Translations under genes and position numbers: made by a program
Source: Mesorhizobium sp. B4-1-4
GTDB taxonomy: Bacteria > Pseudomonadota > Alphaproteobacteria > Rhizobiales > Rhizobiaceae
Direction of reading: 5' to 3'
Assembly (NCBI RefSeq): GCF_006439395.2
Contig: NZ_CP083950.1
Coordinates: 6,209,177 to 6,273,176, forward strand
Length of the DNA: 64,000 nucleotides
In this document: positions 34,842 to 44,477 of the stretch, piece after piece
How positions within the stretch are numbered: the stretch's first letter is position 1
How the letters are laid out: each line of letters begins with the position of its first letter
Notes under the pieces: model-generated
What the model saw: the letters and a program-made list of their open reading frames with translations, nothing else
What the model was told of the DNA's origin: nothing
Databases searched by the model: none

Positions 34842-35883
34842 GAGCACGTCCTGAGATCGATGAATCGATTGTGATGTGACAGCTGCGTTTTGTGCTGATT
34901 CAACATCCACCTCGATGGAGGTGGACGATGGGAAGAGCATTGAGCGTGGATCTTCGGTCGCGGGTCTTGAAGGGTTCGGACGAGGGCATGTCGGCGCGGC
35001 AAGCGGCGGCGCGGTTCGGCGTGGGAGTATCCAGCGCGATCCGCTGGATTGCGCGGGCCAAGATCGGCGAACTGGCGCCACGCCCGCAGGGCCGCCGCCG
35101 TGCCTCCAGCCTCAACGCGCATGAAGCCTTCATCGTCGGGCTGATCGGGGAGCGCAAGGACATCACGCTGAACGAGATGGTGGAGCTGCTCGTCGCCGAG
35201 CAGTCGGTGCGGATCAGCCGCAGTGCCTTGAGCGCTTGGCTTCGCGGCCACGGCTGGACGTTCAAAAAAAGTCCGCGCACGCACTGGAGCAGGATCGCCC
35301 CGACATCCTGAAGCGGCGCCGGGACTGGTTCGACGGCCAACTCGATCTCGATCCGGCGAAGCTCGTGTTCATCGATGAGACCGGCCTCTCCACAAAGATG
35401 GCCCGCCTGCGTGGAAGAGCACTGTGCGGCGAACGCTGCCGGGCCGGCGTGCCGCATGGTCATTGGAAAACCACGACCTTCACGGGCGCGCTGCGGCTGA
35501 CCGGCATGACCGCGCCATTCGTCTACGACGGCGCCATGAACGGCAATGGTTCCTTGCCTATGTCGAGCAAGTGCTGGTCCCGACATTGTCGCCTGGCGAC
35601 GTCGTCATCATGGACAACTTGCCCGCCCACAAAGCCGCTGGCGTACGGGACGCAATTGAGACCGCCGGTGCGAGGCTGATGTTCCTTCCGCCCTACAGCC
35701 CCGACTTCAACCCCATCGAGAACGCCTTTGCCAAGTTCAAAGCGCTGTTGCGCGCCAAGGCCGAGCGGACCATCGCCGCCCTGTGGAACACAGTCGGCGC
35801 CGTTGTCGATCTTTTCACCCCAGCCGAATGTGCCAACTACTTCAAAGCCGCAGGATATGAACCGGATTAAACAGGACGTGCTC
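34842..35883 (+). mobile_element. IS630-family insertion sequence with TA target duplication
   Basis: Inverted repeats GAGCACGTCCTG at 34842-34853 and CAGGACGTGCTC at 35872-35883 are exact complements, and each is flanked by TA (34840-34841 and 35884-35885), the target duplicated by this family. The 1042-base length is normal. The element sits at the end of the istB remnant, so it is the younger of the two. Confidence 0.92.
34928..35870 (+). pseudogene. IS630-family transposase in three frames
   Basis: The first part starts at ATG 34928 (MGRALSVDLRSRVLKGSDEG) with the helix-turn-helix. At the seven A residues 35264-35270 the frame changes to KKSAHALEQDRPDILKRRRD. IS630 elements often use such an A-run for programmed frameshifting, so this break may be natural. 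The second part contains the first Asp in VFIDETGLSTKMARLRG. At about 35543 one base is missing (GGCAATGG where GGCGAATGG would give GEWFLAYVE). The last part, VVIMDNLPAHKAAGVRDAIE (second Asp) and LPPYSPDFNPIENAFAKFKA (Glu), is therefore in a third frame. The second break is not explained by programmed shifting. Confidence 0.85.
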
Positions 35884-36338
35884 TAGAGCACTTCACGCAG
35901 CGGATGGGCTACGCGCCACGGCTCGCGTGCGTCATCAACGTCGCCAAAGGGGCCGAGAAGCGACTCATGCGGAATTTCTCCTAACCTTCGACGAGGATGA
36001 GCGACATGGCTGTGCTCCGAATCAAGCAAGCACCCATGGAATCAGCCAATCAGCAATCCGAAAGTCCGTTAACCCGAGTTCGCAGTCCTGGGTGGTGGCA
36101 GACCATTGCAACTTGATCGCGGCGACAAGAACACCGAGATCGACGCGCTGACGCTCGAAGAATTGAGCGGCCGAGGCGTCGCTTCGGCGTGGTATTTGTG
36201 CAACACCTACGCCGACAGTATCGTGGAGTTCCATTGCTGACGTGTTGTCTTTGAGCGCACTTCGGCACACTCGAGCCACACCTGTCGCACGCTAGTTACT
36301 ATAACTTTGTTTTCCAGACCTTGTATTCACGCGGGAAG
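35884..36338 (+). pseudogene. Gap with two unidentified protein-like remnants
   Basis: Two short plus-strand frames look like decayed gene parts. The first, about 35887-35983, reads HFTQRMGYAPRLACVINVAK then RLMRNFS before a TAA. The second, 36106-36240, reads LTLEELSGRGVASAWYLCNT then YADSIVEFHC before a TGA. I do not recognise either, and they need not come from the same gene. They may be what the IS21/IS630 insertions cut up. The rest of the gap holds nothing I can name. Confidence 0.3.
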
Positions 36339-38090
36339 TCAAGCCACCTTCGCTGGAGTGCGCGACCGCCACCAGGTGAGGTAGATCGCGCCAAGCCAGA
36401 GAATTGGCAGGAGCATGAGCAGCGACGCGACCGCGGCGATCGTGGGATCGATCTCATGGCGGATGTTCTCCCACATCTTCAGCGGAAGCGTGCGGATCGA
36501 AAGGCCGCTGACCAGAGAGGAGATCACAAGCTCATCGAACGAGCTGATGAAGGCGAATACCGCCCCGCCGATAACACCCGGCAAGATCAGCGGGAGCGTG
36601 ACGCGACGAAACGTCCGGAGGGGTCCGGCTTTCATGCTCTGCGCAGCCTGTTCGAGTCGCCGGTCGAAATTCACAAGTGTTGCCGAGACGATCACGACGA
36701 CGTAGGCGATACCGCCAAGGCTGTGGGCCAGCACCAGTCCAGTGGTTGTTCCGAGCAGGCCGATCCTAACCAGCCCAAGGTAAGCGGCTATGGCCACGAC
36801 GATCACCGGAACCGTTATCGGCATGAGCAGTAGCGTCGTAAACCATGACCGGAGCCGTGCAGATGTGCGGCTCAGCCCGTAGGCGGCCAGGGTGCCGGCC
36901 GCGGTAGACAGTATCGTCACCGCAATGCCGATTTCGATGCTCGTGATCAGTGCACCGTTCCACGAGGGGTCATTGAAGAACGAGCGGTACCACTGCAGGG
37001 ACAGCCCCGTCGGTGGAAACTCCAGAGTCGCACCCGGGCTGAACGACATGATGACGACGACCGCGCCGGGGAACAGGAGAAACACCATCATCAGGATCAG
37101 GAACGTGGTCCCCGCGACCTTCCCGAGTCGTGCGCCGCTGCCGGCGCGATGGAGCTGAGCGGCCCAGTTGTGGGCGCGGTAGGGAACTGCGAATTCCCTG
37201 AGAAACCGCAGGCAGCCAAGAATTAGCGGCTTAAAGCCCCAACGACGGGTGCGGTATGTGGTGGTCTCGCCACCGGCAAAATCAAGCCCGAAGATAGAAA
37301 GTACCAGTAGGGTTACCGCCAGCAGCACGAAACTTGCCGTTGCCACTCTTGCCATGTTGAACGAACCCGCGACCTGTGCCGCAATGAACGTCGAAAGCAT
37401 GACGTCGCGCACCCCGCCAAGCGCTGCCGGCGTGATATAAAACCCGAGGCTCAGCACGAAGACCAGCAGCGCGCCACTGCGCAAGCCGGGTAGACTCAGG
37501 GGGAAGAACACCCGCCAGAATGCCGTGAGCGGGCGAGCTCCCATGCTTCGGGCGGCTGAGACGAGGGATTTGTTGATGCCCAACATTACACTGACGAGCG
37601 GCAGAATCATTGTGGGCAGCATGATGTGGACCATGCCCACATACACTGCGGTCCGGTTGTAAATCAGTGGAAGCGGCGACGAGATGAGTCCGTAGTGCAG
37701 CAGAAGATTGTTGATCAATCCGCGGTCCCCAAGGATCATGATCCAAGCATAGGTCCGCGCGAGTAGGCTGGTCAGGTATGGAATGACAATCAGAACGATC
37801 ATTGCCGTCCGCGCCTGGGGTGATGCCGACACAATCAGGTAGGCAGTCGGGTAACCGACCAGAATGCAGATCGCGGTCGTCACACCGCTCATCTCAACGG
37901 TCTGGATAAGCACGCGGATGTTGGCGGGCTGCGCGAAGAAGTTGAGATAGTTCTGGACGGAATAGGCGGGCGCGTTGAGGCTCGTGACGAATAGAACCAC
38001 GAGCGGTACCCCGAAAACCACGAGCAAAATTGCTATGCTGGGTGCCGACAGCAACACCGGCCGCTGGCCCAACCTGAGAAATTTCTGCAT
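36339..38090 (-). CDS. ABC transporter permease, PotB and PotC domains fused
   Basis: A 583-residue membrane protein made of two permease domains in tandem. The first (about 1-275) has the EAA loop VSAARSMGARPLTAFWRVFF. The second (about 320-583) has LEQAAQSMKAGPLRTFRRVT. A charged linker near residues 280-320 (GGETTTYRTRRWGF) joins them. About twelve hydrophobic segments are visible, six per half. Two separate permeases are the usual arrangement, as at 13908-15587. The gene is the last of an operon with the binding protein and ATPase genes, 16 bases after the ATPase stop. Confidence 0.9.
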   Translation of the reverse strand: MQKFLRLGQRPVLLSAPSIAILLVVFGVPLVVLFVTSLNAPAYSVQNYLNFFAQPANIRVLIQTVEMSGVTTAICILVGYPTAYLIVSASPQARTAMIVLIVIPYLTSLLARTYAWIMILGDRGLINNLLLHYGLISSPLPLIYNRTAVYVGMVHIMLPTMILPLVSVMLGINKSLVSAARSMGARPLTAFWRVFFPLSLPGLRSGALLVFVLSLGFYITPAALGGVRDVMLSTFIAAQVAGSFNMARVATASFVLLAVTLLVLSIFGLDFAGGETTTYRTRRWGFKPLILGCLRFLREFAVPYRAHNWAAQLHRAGSGARLGKVAGTTFLILMMVFLLFPGAVVVIMSFSPGATLEFPPTGLSLQWYRSFFNDPSWNGALITSIEIGIAVTILSTAAGTLAAYGLSRTSARLRSWFTTLLLMPITVPVIVVAIAAYLGLVRIGLLGTTTGLVLAHSLGGIAYVVVIVSATLVNFDRRLEQAAQSMKAGPLRTFRRVTLPLILPGVIGGAVFAFISSFDELVISSLVSGLSIRTLPLKMWENIRHEIDPTIAAVASLLMLLPILWLGAIYLTWWRSRTPAKVA

Positions 38091-38106
38091 ATCATTCTCC
38101 GGCAGC

Positions 38107-39201
38107 TCAAACAGCTACGAAGCGCACATCGGACCGCAACCAGTCGAGGCGGACGTTCTGGCCCGCCTCGAAGGTTTGCTGGCCTGCTGCAACATGCTGT
38201 CGCACGATAATCGTGAGCGTTCCTGCCTGGACCTCGTACTTACGGAGTGGACCAGCGTAAATCATGTCCCTCACCACTCCCGTCACGTTCTGTCTGCGGT
38301 CGGCATCCGGCGGCGCCCGCGCCGCCGGTGCTGCGATCGTCACGCGTTCTGGGCGGATCATTCCCACACAGCCAAAGGGCGGCGTGCCGTCCGCCGCGCC
38401 GAAACAGGCTGGATCGTCCAGAATATTGGCCTCGCCGAGGAAGCTGGCGACGAACTGCGTCGCCGGCCGGTCGTAAAGTGCCTCAGGCGTGTCAGTCTGC
38501 TCGATTTGTCCGCCCCGCATCACTACGATGCGGTCGGACAGCGTCAGCGCTTCTTCCTGGTCATGGGTCACGCAAACGGTGGTGATGCCGAATTCACGGT
38601 GAAGGCTCTTGATCTCGCTCTGCATCCGCTCGCGCAGGTTTCGGTCAAGCGCGCCCAAGGGTTCATCAAGGAGCAGGATCGGCGGATCGGCAATCAGGGC
38701 GCGCGCCAGGGCGACGCGTTGCTGCTGGCCGCCGCTGAGCTGCGAAGGCATGCGGGCGCCGTATTCATTCAGGTGGACGCGCTCGAGAATCCTGTCGACG
38801 CGGGCCGCCCGTTCGGCTGCCTTGACGCCGCGCATCTCCAGCGGAAATTCGAGATTCCGTCGTACATTGAGGTGAGGGAACAATGCATAGCTTTGGAACA
38901 CGATGCCTTGGTCGCGACGATAGGCCGGGACTGCGGCCACCGACTTCCCGCCGATCAACATGTCGCCGGAGTTGGGCGCCTCGAACCCGGCCAGCAGCAT
39001 GAGTGTGGTGGTCTTTCCCGAGCCGCTAGGCCCGAGGATCGTCAGGAATTCGCCGCGTTCGACTGTAAGAGACAGGTTCTGGACGGCAGCGAGGCTCCCG
39101 TAGAGTTTCGTCACACTGCGGAATTCAATCTGGGCCCGGCTATTCTTGCTTTCCAATCGTCGGTCCTCTGTCGCTGGAAGCGGATTCGCATAGACGTTCA
39201 C
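38107..39201 (-). CDS. ABC transporter ATP-binding protein, PotA type
   Basis: A 364-residue importer ATPase: Walker A GPSGSGKTTT, Q-loop IVFQSYALFPHLN, signature LSGGQQQRVALARAL, Walker B ILLLDEPLGALD, switch CVTHDQEEA, and a C-terminal TOBE domain with MIRPERVTI. The open frame extends to 39345 and would overlap the end of the binding-protein gene by 20 bases. The GTG at 39201 (VNVYANPLPATEDRR) gives a normal N-terminus and is preferred, though not certain. It lies between the binding protein and the fused permease. Confidence 0.88.
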   Translation of the reverse strand: MNVYANPLPATEDRRLESKNSRAQIEFRSVTKLYGSLAAVQNLSLTVERGEFLTILGPSGSGKTTTLMLLAGFEAPNSGDMLIGGKSVAAVPAYRRDQGIVFQSYALFPHLNVRRNLEFPLEMRGVKAAERAARVDRILERVHLNEYGARMPSQLSGGQQQRVALARALIADPPILLLDEPLGALDRNLRERMQSEIKSLHREFGITTVCVTHDQEEALTLSDRIVVMRGGQIEQTDTPEALYDRPATQFVASFLGEANILDDPACFGAADGTPPFGCVGMIRPERVTIAAPAARAPPDADRRQNVTGVVRDMIYAGPLRKYEVQAGTLTIIVRQHVAAGQQTFEAGQNVRLDWLRSDVRFVAV

Positions 39202-39325
39202 AACAGGCTCCAAAAAGATTATCCAGCTAGGCAGGAACGCAACAGGCGCAACGTCGCGCTGGCAAACGATAGGACACGGAGAGACACCTAAGAGCTTTTC
39301 CGGCGGGCTGGCCCTTTGCGACAGA

Positions 39326-40423
39326 TTATTGCAGAACCCACTCATTCCACCGCTGGGCGAGTCTGTCGATGTTACTCAAGCCATCAGAACCTATCTCGCT
39401 GTACCACTTCGACTGAATTGGAATGCTAGTGGATGCGTAGTCAGGATGGCTGGCAAGCTTTTTGCCGAATTCAGCTGGTAGAAGTTTGAAGGCGTTTTGG
39501 TTGGTGGGGCCGTAAGGGATTAGCTTGGCTAGCGCGGCCTGTCGGTCGCTGCGGGTCGCAAACGCGATAAACTTATGGGCGTTTGCTAGGTTCGGTGCGC
39601 CTTTAGGAATAACCCAGCTTTCCCAGCTCACCTTCTGCTGGTTACGGTTGAGGATTATCGGAGCTCCCCTGTCAATAAGTAGTGTCGCTCGGCCGTCATA
39701 AGTATTGGTGAGGTCGACCGCTTTTTCCTGCATCAGCTGCTGGACCTCTGAGCCGGTCCCCCACCACTTGCGGATGTGAGGTTTTATCTTGTCCAAACTT
39801 TTAAAGATCCGATCGAAATCCATCGGATAGATGGCATCAGGAGACACGCCATCCGCAAGGAGCGCTTCCTCCCATGGTCCTTCCTCGCCGGTCTGGCCCG
39901 TCTGGAGCGCCCGGACTCCCGGGAACTTCTCGACGTTCCAGAAATCGGCCCAAGTTTTTGGCGGACTATCCGGAAATTTTTCCGAACTGTAGGCCATGTT
40001 GTAGGCGAAAACGTACATCCCGACTGCGTAGTCTTCCTTGGCAAAACCGACAATCGCATCATGATCCTCTCTCTTAAAGAGCGAATAGTCGATCTTCTCA
40101 AGATATCCTTTCTTGACACCCGATAGTATGGTGGAAGGCCCTGCGCACGCCACGTCGATCGAGACGCTGTTGGTCGTTTCCATCAGTTCGAGCTTGGCAA
40201 AGTCTATCTGGTCGGTGATCGCATTGACCTTGATACCCGTTTCGGCTTCGAAGGGCTTGACGTGCGTCTCGATATTCGCCTTGCCGAGGTCGCCGCCGTT
40301 GATGAGCACGGTCAGTTCTTTGGTTTGCGCATACGCGTCGCGGGTGGCCGAGGCGATGGCGCCCAGGGCGAGTACCGACGTGCCGGCCTGGATCAGACGT
40401 CTGCGGTTGATTGTGATACTCAT
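39326..40423 (-). CDS. ABC transporter substrate-binding protein, PotD type, Tat-exported
   Basis: A 365-residue binding protein with the twin-arginine signal NRRRLIQAGTSVLALGAIA, cleaved after DAYA. The mature protein has the group's pattern TVLINGGDLGKANIETHVKP, VFAYNMAYSSEKFPD, WADFWNVEKFPGVRALQT and VIPKGAPNLANAHKFIAFAT. The ligand is expected to be an amine, an amino acid derivative or a similar small cation. It is encoded after the M20 amidohydrolase on the same strand, so the operon may import an N-acylated or otherwise blocked amino compound for hydrolysis. Confidence 0.9.
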   Translation of the reverse strand: MSITINRRRLIQAGTSVLALGAIASATRDAYAQTKELTVLINGGDLGKANIETHVKPFEAETGIKVNAITDQIDFAKLELMETTNSVSIDVACAGPSTILSGVKKGYLEKIDYSLFKREDHDAIVGFAKEDYAVGMYVFAYNMAYSSEKFPDSPPKTWADFWNVEKFPGVRALQTGQTGEEGPWEEALLADGVSPDAIYPMDFDRIFKSLDKIKPHIRKWWGTGSEVQQLMQEKAVDLTNTYDGRATLLIDRGAPIILNRNQQKVSWESWVIPKGAPNLANAHKFIAFATRSDRQAALAKLIPYGPTNQNAFKLLPAEFGKKLASHPDYASTSIPIQSKWYSEIGSDGLSNIDRLAQRWNEWVLQ

Positions 40424-40671
40424 GATTTTTCTCCCTCTTGTCCGGTGTCTTTTGGGCCGCTTTTCGTTTTGCGCACGCGGCCGGATATTCGTCCTGGGTC
40501 CGCTCCCGCTCTGCGCGCAGCTTTCTGTAACTCAATGACTATGAGGCATCAGAACGTCTACTATGCGTCAAAATCCGCGCCCCCTTGAAACGCGAGCGAC
40601 ACCGAGCGACGCCGTCTGAAAAATAATGCACGCCTGCGGTGCGCAGGCCATCTTCCGCCGCCCGCGAGCCA
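40424..40671. other. Short intergenic region within the importer operon
   Basis: About 250 bases between the M20 gene and the binding-protein gene. No gene was seen. A GAGGGAG ribosome site precedes the binding-protein ATG. A separate promoter or processing site for the transporter genes could lie here. Confidence 0.3.
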
Positions 40672-41859
40672 TCAGGAAAGCGGGTTGCGATCGCTGGACA
40701 AGACGGTCTCAACGACGTTGACCCAGTAGCCGATTCCGTATGGGATCGCCTCGTCTTCGAAGTCGTAGGCGGCATTGTGGAGAGGGGCGCTCGGGCCATT
40801 CCCTATGTTGATGAGGGCGCCTGGCCGTGCCTCTAGCATATACGCAAAGTCCTCGGCGCCCATCGATGCCTTGGCTTCCCGGTTGACAGCGTTTGCGCTC
40901 ACCAGGCGCTCAGCTGCTTCCACTGCGACTTCGAAGCCGCTGGTATGGTTGAAAGTGACCGGTACCGAGCGACGGTAACTGAACGCGATTTCGGCACCAA
41001 ACGCCCGCGCGATACCCTCTGCGCACTCGCGTATTTGCCGTTCGGCGAAATCGCGGAGCTCAGCCGCAAGGGTCCTGACGGTTCCGGCCAGCTCGACCCG
41101 ATCGGCAATCACATTGTACGCTTGGGAGGCGCTCAGCTTCGTGACGGAGATCACTAGGGAACTCAAGGGATCGGTATTGCGCGAGACGAGGGACTGTAAC
41201 CCCAGGATGATCTGCGCCGCAATCACCACCGGATCCACCGTCCGGTGCGGCGCGGCGGCATGGCCGCCCTTGCCAATGACGGTGATGTCGAAATCATCCT
41301 GGGAGGCCAGGAGGCAGCCATTGCGCAGCGCGAATTCGCCGATGGCTAGCCCCGGGGCGTTGTGCATACCGAAGACCTGGGAGATGTCGTAACGGTCGAG
41401 AAAACCCTCCCGTACCATCTTGAAGCCGCCCGATGGAAGCTCGACCTCTTCCGCGGGCTGGAAAATCAGCGCGACCGATCCCTTGAACGTGCGGGTGCGC
41501 GCGAGGTGCTTGGCGGCCCCTAACAGCATGGCGGTATGACCGTCATGGCCGCAGGCATGCATCCTGCCGGGAACGTCCGAAGCCCATGGCTTTCCGGAGG
41601 CTTCGACAATCGGGAGCGCGTCCATGTCGGCACGCAGGCCTATCGTAGGTCCTTCGCCGCCTTCACCTTGGATGACCGCGACAATACCGGTCTCGGCGAT
41701 GCCGGTCTCGATGTGGTTGATGCCGAAGGAGGCGAGTTTTTCGGCCACGAAGGCGGCGGTGTCGTACACCGAGAAACCCAGCTCAGGATAGCGATGGATG
41801 TGTCGCCGCCATTCTGTCACTTCCTCCTGGAGATAGCGGTATTCCTCAACTTCGGACAT
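40672..41859 (-). CDS. M20 family amidohydrolase (hippurate/N-acyl-amino acid hydrolase type)
   Basis: A 395-residue metal-dependent amidohydrolase. The two-domain M20D build is clear: HIHRYPELGFSVYDTAAFVA at the start, GLRADMDALPI, the metal-binding MHACGHDGHTAMLLGAAKHL, the catalytic glutamates in IFQPAEE, the dimerisation-domain GKGGHAAAPHRTVDPV, and MGAEDFAYMLEARPGA near the end. It removes an acyl group from an amino acid or similar compound. The ATG at 41859 has a GGAGAA site, while the longer frame to 41901 has none. First gene of the operon that continues into the Pot-type importer, and divergent from the D-amino-acid transaminase gene. Confidence 0.9.
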   Translation of the reverse strand: MSEVEEYRYLQEEVTEWRRHIHRYPELGFSVYDTAAFVAEKLASFGINHIETGIAETGIVAVIQGEGGEGPTIGLRADMDALPIVEASGKPWASDVPGRMHACGHDGHTAMLLGAAKHLARTRTFKGSVALIFQPAEEVELPSGGFKMVREGFLDRYDISQVFGMHNAPGLAIGEFALRNGCLLASQDDFDITVIGKGGHAAAPHRTVDPVVIAAQIILGLQSLVSRNTDPLSSLVISVTKLSASQAYNVIADRVELAGTVRTLAAELRDFAERQIRECAEGIARAFGAEIAFSYRRSVPVTFNHTSGFEVAVEAAERLVSANAVNREAKASMGAEDFAYMLEARPGALINIGNGPSAPLHNAAYDFEDEAIPYGIGYWVNVVETVLSSDRNPLS

Positions 41860-42275
41860 CAGGGTTCTCCGATGGGGCGGGATGTTCGCAGAATGCGGCA
41901 AGTGGTCGCGAGTTGTGTTGCAAAATGGGCGCGAGATTGAAACAGATGGCGCACTCTTGGTAAAATGGCGACATCATCGCTCATTGCCACAGTCAAGACG
42001 TCGAGCCCCTAGCTTTGTGAAGACGAAGCTGCACACAAAGGCCGCAAGTTCCAGAGCATGATCACGCCCGACGCGAGTTAAATTCGTGCGTGCGTTGTAA
42101 TTATCGGCGGATCGGGGCCGTGCCCATCAATCGAAGCGGATTTTGAAATGACCGTTGCAGATTCTGTAAGGGAATGAAGTTTCTCGAGCGGTCTCCTGTG
42201 CGATCTAAATGGGCGGTGTTGCATCGCAGATGCCGTCGGTGCGTCACGCCAAAGACAGTAGCCCGGAGCGAGGAA
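41860..42275. other. Divergent intergenic control region
   Basis: About 415 bases between the start of the M20 gene (minus) and the start of the transaminase gene (plus). Both promoters should be here. No gene is visible. The transaminase frame is open from 42174, but those codons do not fit the family. No clear operator palindrome was found by eye. Confidence 0.4.
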
Positions 42276-43223
42276 ATGCATAAATCTTCAACTGTCCTGC
42301 CGACCATTGGGGTCCGTTACTGCGACGGCCGGAGCTATCCGGATGGCGTCGCCTACATGGACAACCAATACTTACCGATGTCGGAGGCCAAGGTATCCGT
42401 CCTTGATTGGGGGTTGCTGCATTCCGATGCCACCTATGACACCGTGCATGTGTGGGAGGGGCGATTTTTCAGGCTGGATCTTCACCTTGACCGCTTCTTC
42501 TCAGGAATGGAGCGCCTTCGGATGAAGCTAACTCTCAGCCGGGCGGAGATTGAGGAGGTGCTCAAGAACTGTGTGGCGCTCTCCGGCCACAAGTCGGCTT
42601 ACGTCGAGATGATCTGTACCCGCGGAACCTCCCCGACGTTTAGCAGGGACCCGCGCCAAGCCGAGAATCGTTTCATTGCTTTCGCTGTGCCTTTTGGTTC
42701 GGTTGCGAATAAGGAACAACTTGAACGCGGTCTTCATGTCGCCGTAAGTGAAACCGTACGAATCCCCCCCAAGTCGATCGATCCCCGGATCAAGAATTAT
42801 CATTGGCTTGACTTGGTAAAGGGACTCTTCGATGCATATGACTCCGGCGCGGAAACGGCGCTGGTCCTCGATTCCAATGGCAATGTGGCGGAGGGCCCGG
42901 GCTTCAACGTATTCATAGTAAAGGGCGGAAGGCTCAATACGCCGGAATACGGTGTCCTCCCAGGTATCACGCGACAAACGGTGTTCGACCTGTGCGGCGA
43001 GCTTGGGCTTCAAGCTCGCGCTTCCGACGTCAGCCGCGAAGAACTCAGGGACGCCGACGAGATCTTCATCACCTCCACTGCGGGCGGGATCATGCCCGTG
43101 ACATGTGTTGATAAAACGCAGATCGCCGACGGTAAGGTGGGCAAGGTCACGCGCCAGCTCATGGATATCTACTGGCAGAAACATGCGGACCCTGCCTGGT
43201 CGACCCCCGTGGTCTCCCCCTAA
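42276..43223 (+). CDS. D-amino-acid / branched-chain class IV aminotransferase
   Basis: A 315-residue fold-type IV PLP enzyme. Visible features: VSVLDWGLLHSDATYDTVHV near the start, the Schiff-base lysine in DPRIKNYHWLDLVKG (about residue 170), the phosphate-binding GNVAEGPGFNVFIV, and DADEIFITSTAGGIMPVTCV near the end. The family holds D-alanine and branched-chain transaminases and aminodeoxychorismate lyase; the sequence is closest in feel to the D-amino-acid group. The ATG at 42276 follows GAGCGAGGAA and is the natural start. First gene of the plus-strand cluster with an M24 protein and kbl. Confidence 0.84.
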   Translation: MHKSSTVLPTIGVRYCDGRSYPDGVAYMDNQYLPMSEAKVSVLDWGLLHSDATYDTVHVWEGRFFRLDLHLDRFFSGMERLRMKLTLSRAEIEEVLKNCVALSGHKSAYVEMICTRGTSPTFSRDPRQAENRFIAFAVPFGSVANKEQLERGLHVAVSETVRIPPKSIDPRIKNYHWLDLVKGLFDAYDSGAETALVLDSNGNVAEGPGFNVFIVKGGRLNTPEYGVLPGITRQTVFDLCGELGLQARASDVSREELRDADEIFITSTAGGIMPVTCVDKTQIADGKVGKVTRQLMDIYWQKHADPAWSTPVVSP

Positions 43224-43261
43224 TCCAGTGGCGCTTCAGCCTTTACCAACGGAGTCGTTCT

Positions 43262-44395
43262 GTGCCCATACCTAGAGGTCCGCAGGCCTTCCCACGTTCA
43301 GAATTCCTGCGCCGCCACGCTGCGGTTAAGGTCGAAATGGCCCACCGAGACCTCATAGCTCTGTTCATATCCGATCCTTCCAACATCACGTACCTGACCG
43401 GCTACACCACGCCTTCGGGCTATGTCCCGCAGGGACTTGTAGTTACCATGGCCGACGAGGAGCCCACTCTTGTCCTGCGAGCCATGGACGCGCCGGCCGG
43501 GGTACACCAGAGTTTCATGGACCGCGATAAGGTAATCGCGTACCCGGAATCTTTGATCGGAAGAACGGACAGGAGCGGCTGCGACGTTGTCGTGCAGACC
43601 CTTCGCGACCTTGGAGTTGTGACGGGTGGCATTGGACTCGAGCTTAGCAACCTCTCAGCTCAGGCGGCGGACAGATTTCGCAGTGCGCTCTCCGAGGCCA
43701 GGGTCAGGGACTTCACGGATGTCGTGACTTGGCTCCGGATTGTGAAGTCTGATCTCGAGGTCGAGGTGCTGCGGGAAGCTGCTGCCATTACTGACGCAGC
43801 CATGACGTGCGCCTCTGAGGTCATCCGGCCCGGTGCGCATGAGGCGAATGCCGTTGCGGAAATCTGCCGGACGTTGGTTCGCGGCGTTGACGGCAAGCCC
43901 GGGGGCAGAATCCCCGACATCGCCCTCTGTTCCTCCCCGCGGACCGGCACTGCACATATTCCGTGGAGCGATGATGTCTTCCGCCAGGGCTCCCAGGTCA
44001 ACCTCGAACTCGCCGGTGTGCGCCATGCTTATGCCGCCCCACTGATGCGCACCTTCTCAGTCGGAGCTCCATGCGAGCGCCTTCTGAGGGTCCACGACGC
44101 GCACATGGCTGGCATGGACGCGGCATTGGCCACGATCCGCCCCGGCGCGACCTGCGGCGATGTGGCGAACGCTTTCCACCGCACCTATGAGAAACAGGGC
44201 ATCGGGTGGCTCGAGCCCACCGCGAGCTTCCAAGAAGGCGACATGACTGTGCTTAAGCCGAACATGACGTTCCACCTGATGCTGGGCAACTGGTTCGACG
44301 AAGATTTCGGCTACATGATCAGCGAGACTATCCGCGTTACGGAAGGTGGCGTCGAGGAGTTAACCAACACCCCTCGGAAACTGTTCGTGCTCTGA
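43262..44395 (+). CDS. M24 family protein, creatinase-like (metal ligands missing)
   Basis: A 377-residue prolidase-fold protein (N-terminal domain with SNITYLTGYTTPSGYVPQGL, C-terminal pita-bread domain from about 160). The metal-binding aspartates are replaced: the segment reads VNLELAGVRHAYAAPLMRTF instead of DxG...D. A His (TAHIPWSDD) and Glu residues remain. Like the protein at 27307 it is closer to creatinase or ectoine-hydrolase-type enzymes than to true peptidases. It starts with GTG at 43262, 39 bases after the transaminase stop, so the two are probably co-transcribed. Confidence 0.82.
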   Translation: MPIPRGPQAFPRSEFLRRHAAVKVEMAHRDLIALFISDPSNITYLTGYTTPSGYVPQGLVVTMADEEPTLVLRAMDAPAGVHQSFMDRDKVIAYPESLIGRTDRSGCDVVVQTLRDLGVVTGGIGLELSNLSAQAADRFRSALSEARVRDFTDVVTWLRIVKSDLEVEVLREAAAITDAAMTCASEVIRPGAHEANAVAEICRTLVRGVDGKPGGRIPDIALCSSPRTGTAHIPWSDDVFRQGSQVNLELAGVRHAYAAPLMRTFSVGAPCERLLRVHDAHMAGMDAALATIRPGATCGDVANAFHRTYEKQGIGWLEPTASFQEGDMTVLKPNMTFHLMLGNWFDEDFGYMISETIRVTEGGVEELTNTPRKLFVL

Positions 44396-44477
44396 ACAAC
44401 TGCAAGCGACTGCATGGCCATACTCGCGCCATTTGGGAGTTCAGGGGGCATTCCCAACCCCCGCCATGGATCCTTCA

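Noticed and set aside
37975..39291. Plus-strand open frame of 438 codons over the Pot-type ATPase and permease
   Set aside because: Antisense shadow of the ATPase at 38107-39201, which has complete Walker and signature motifs.
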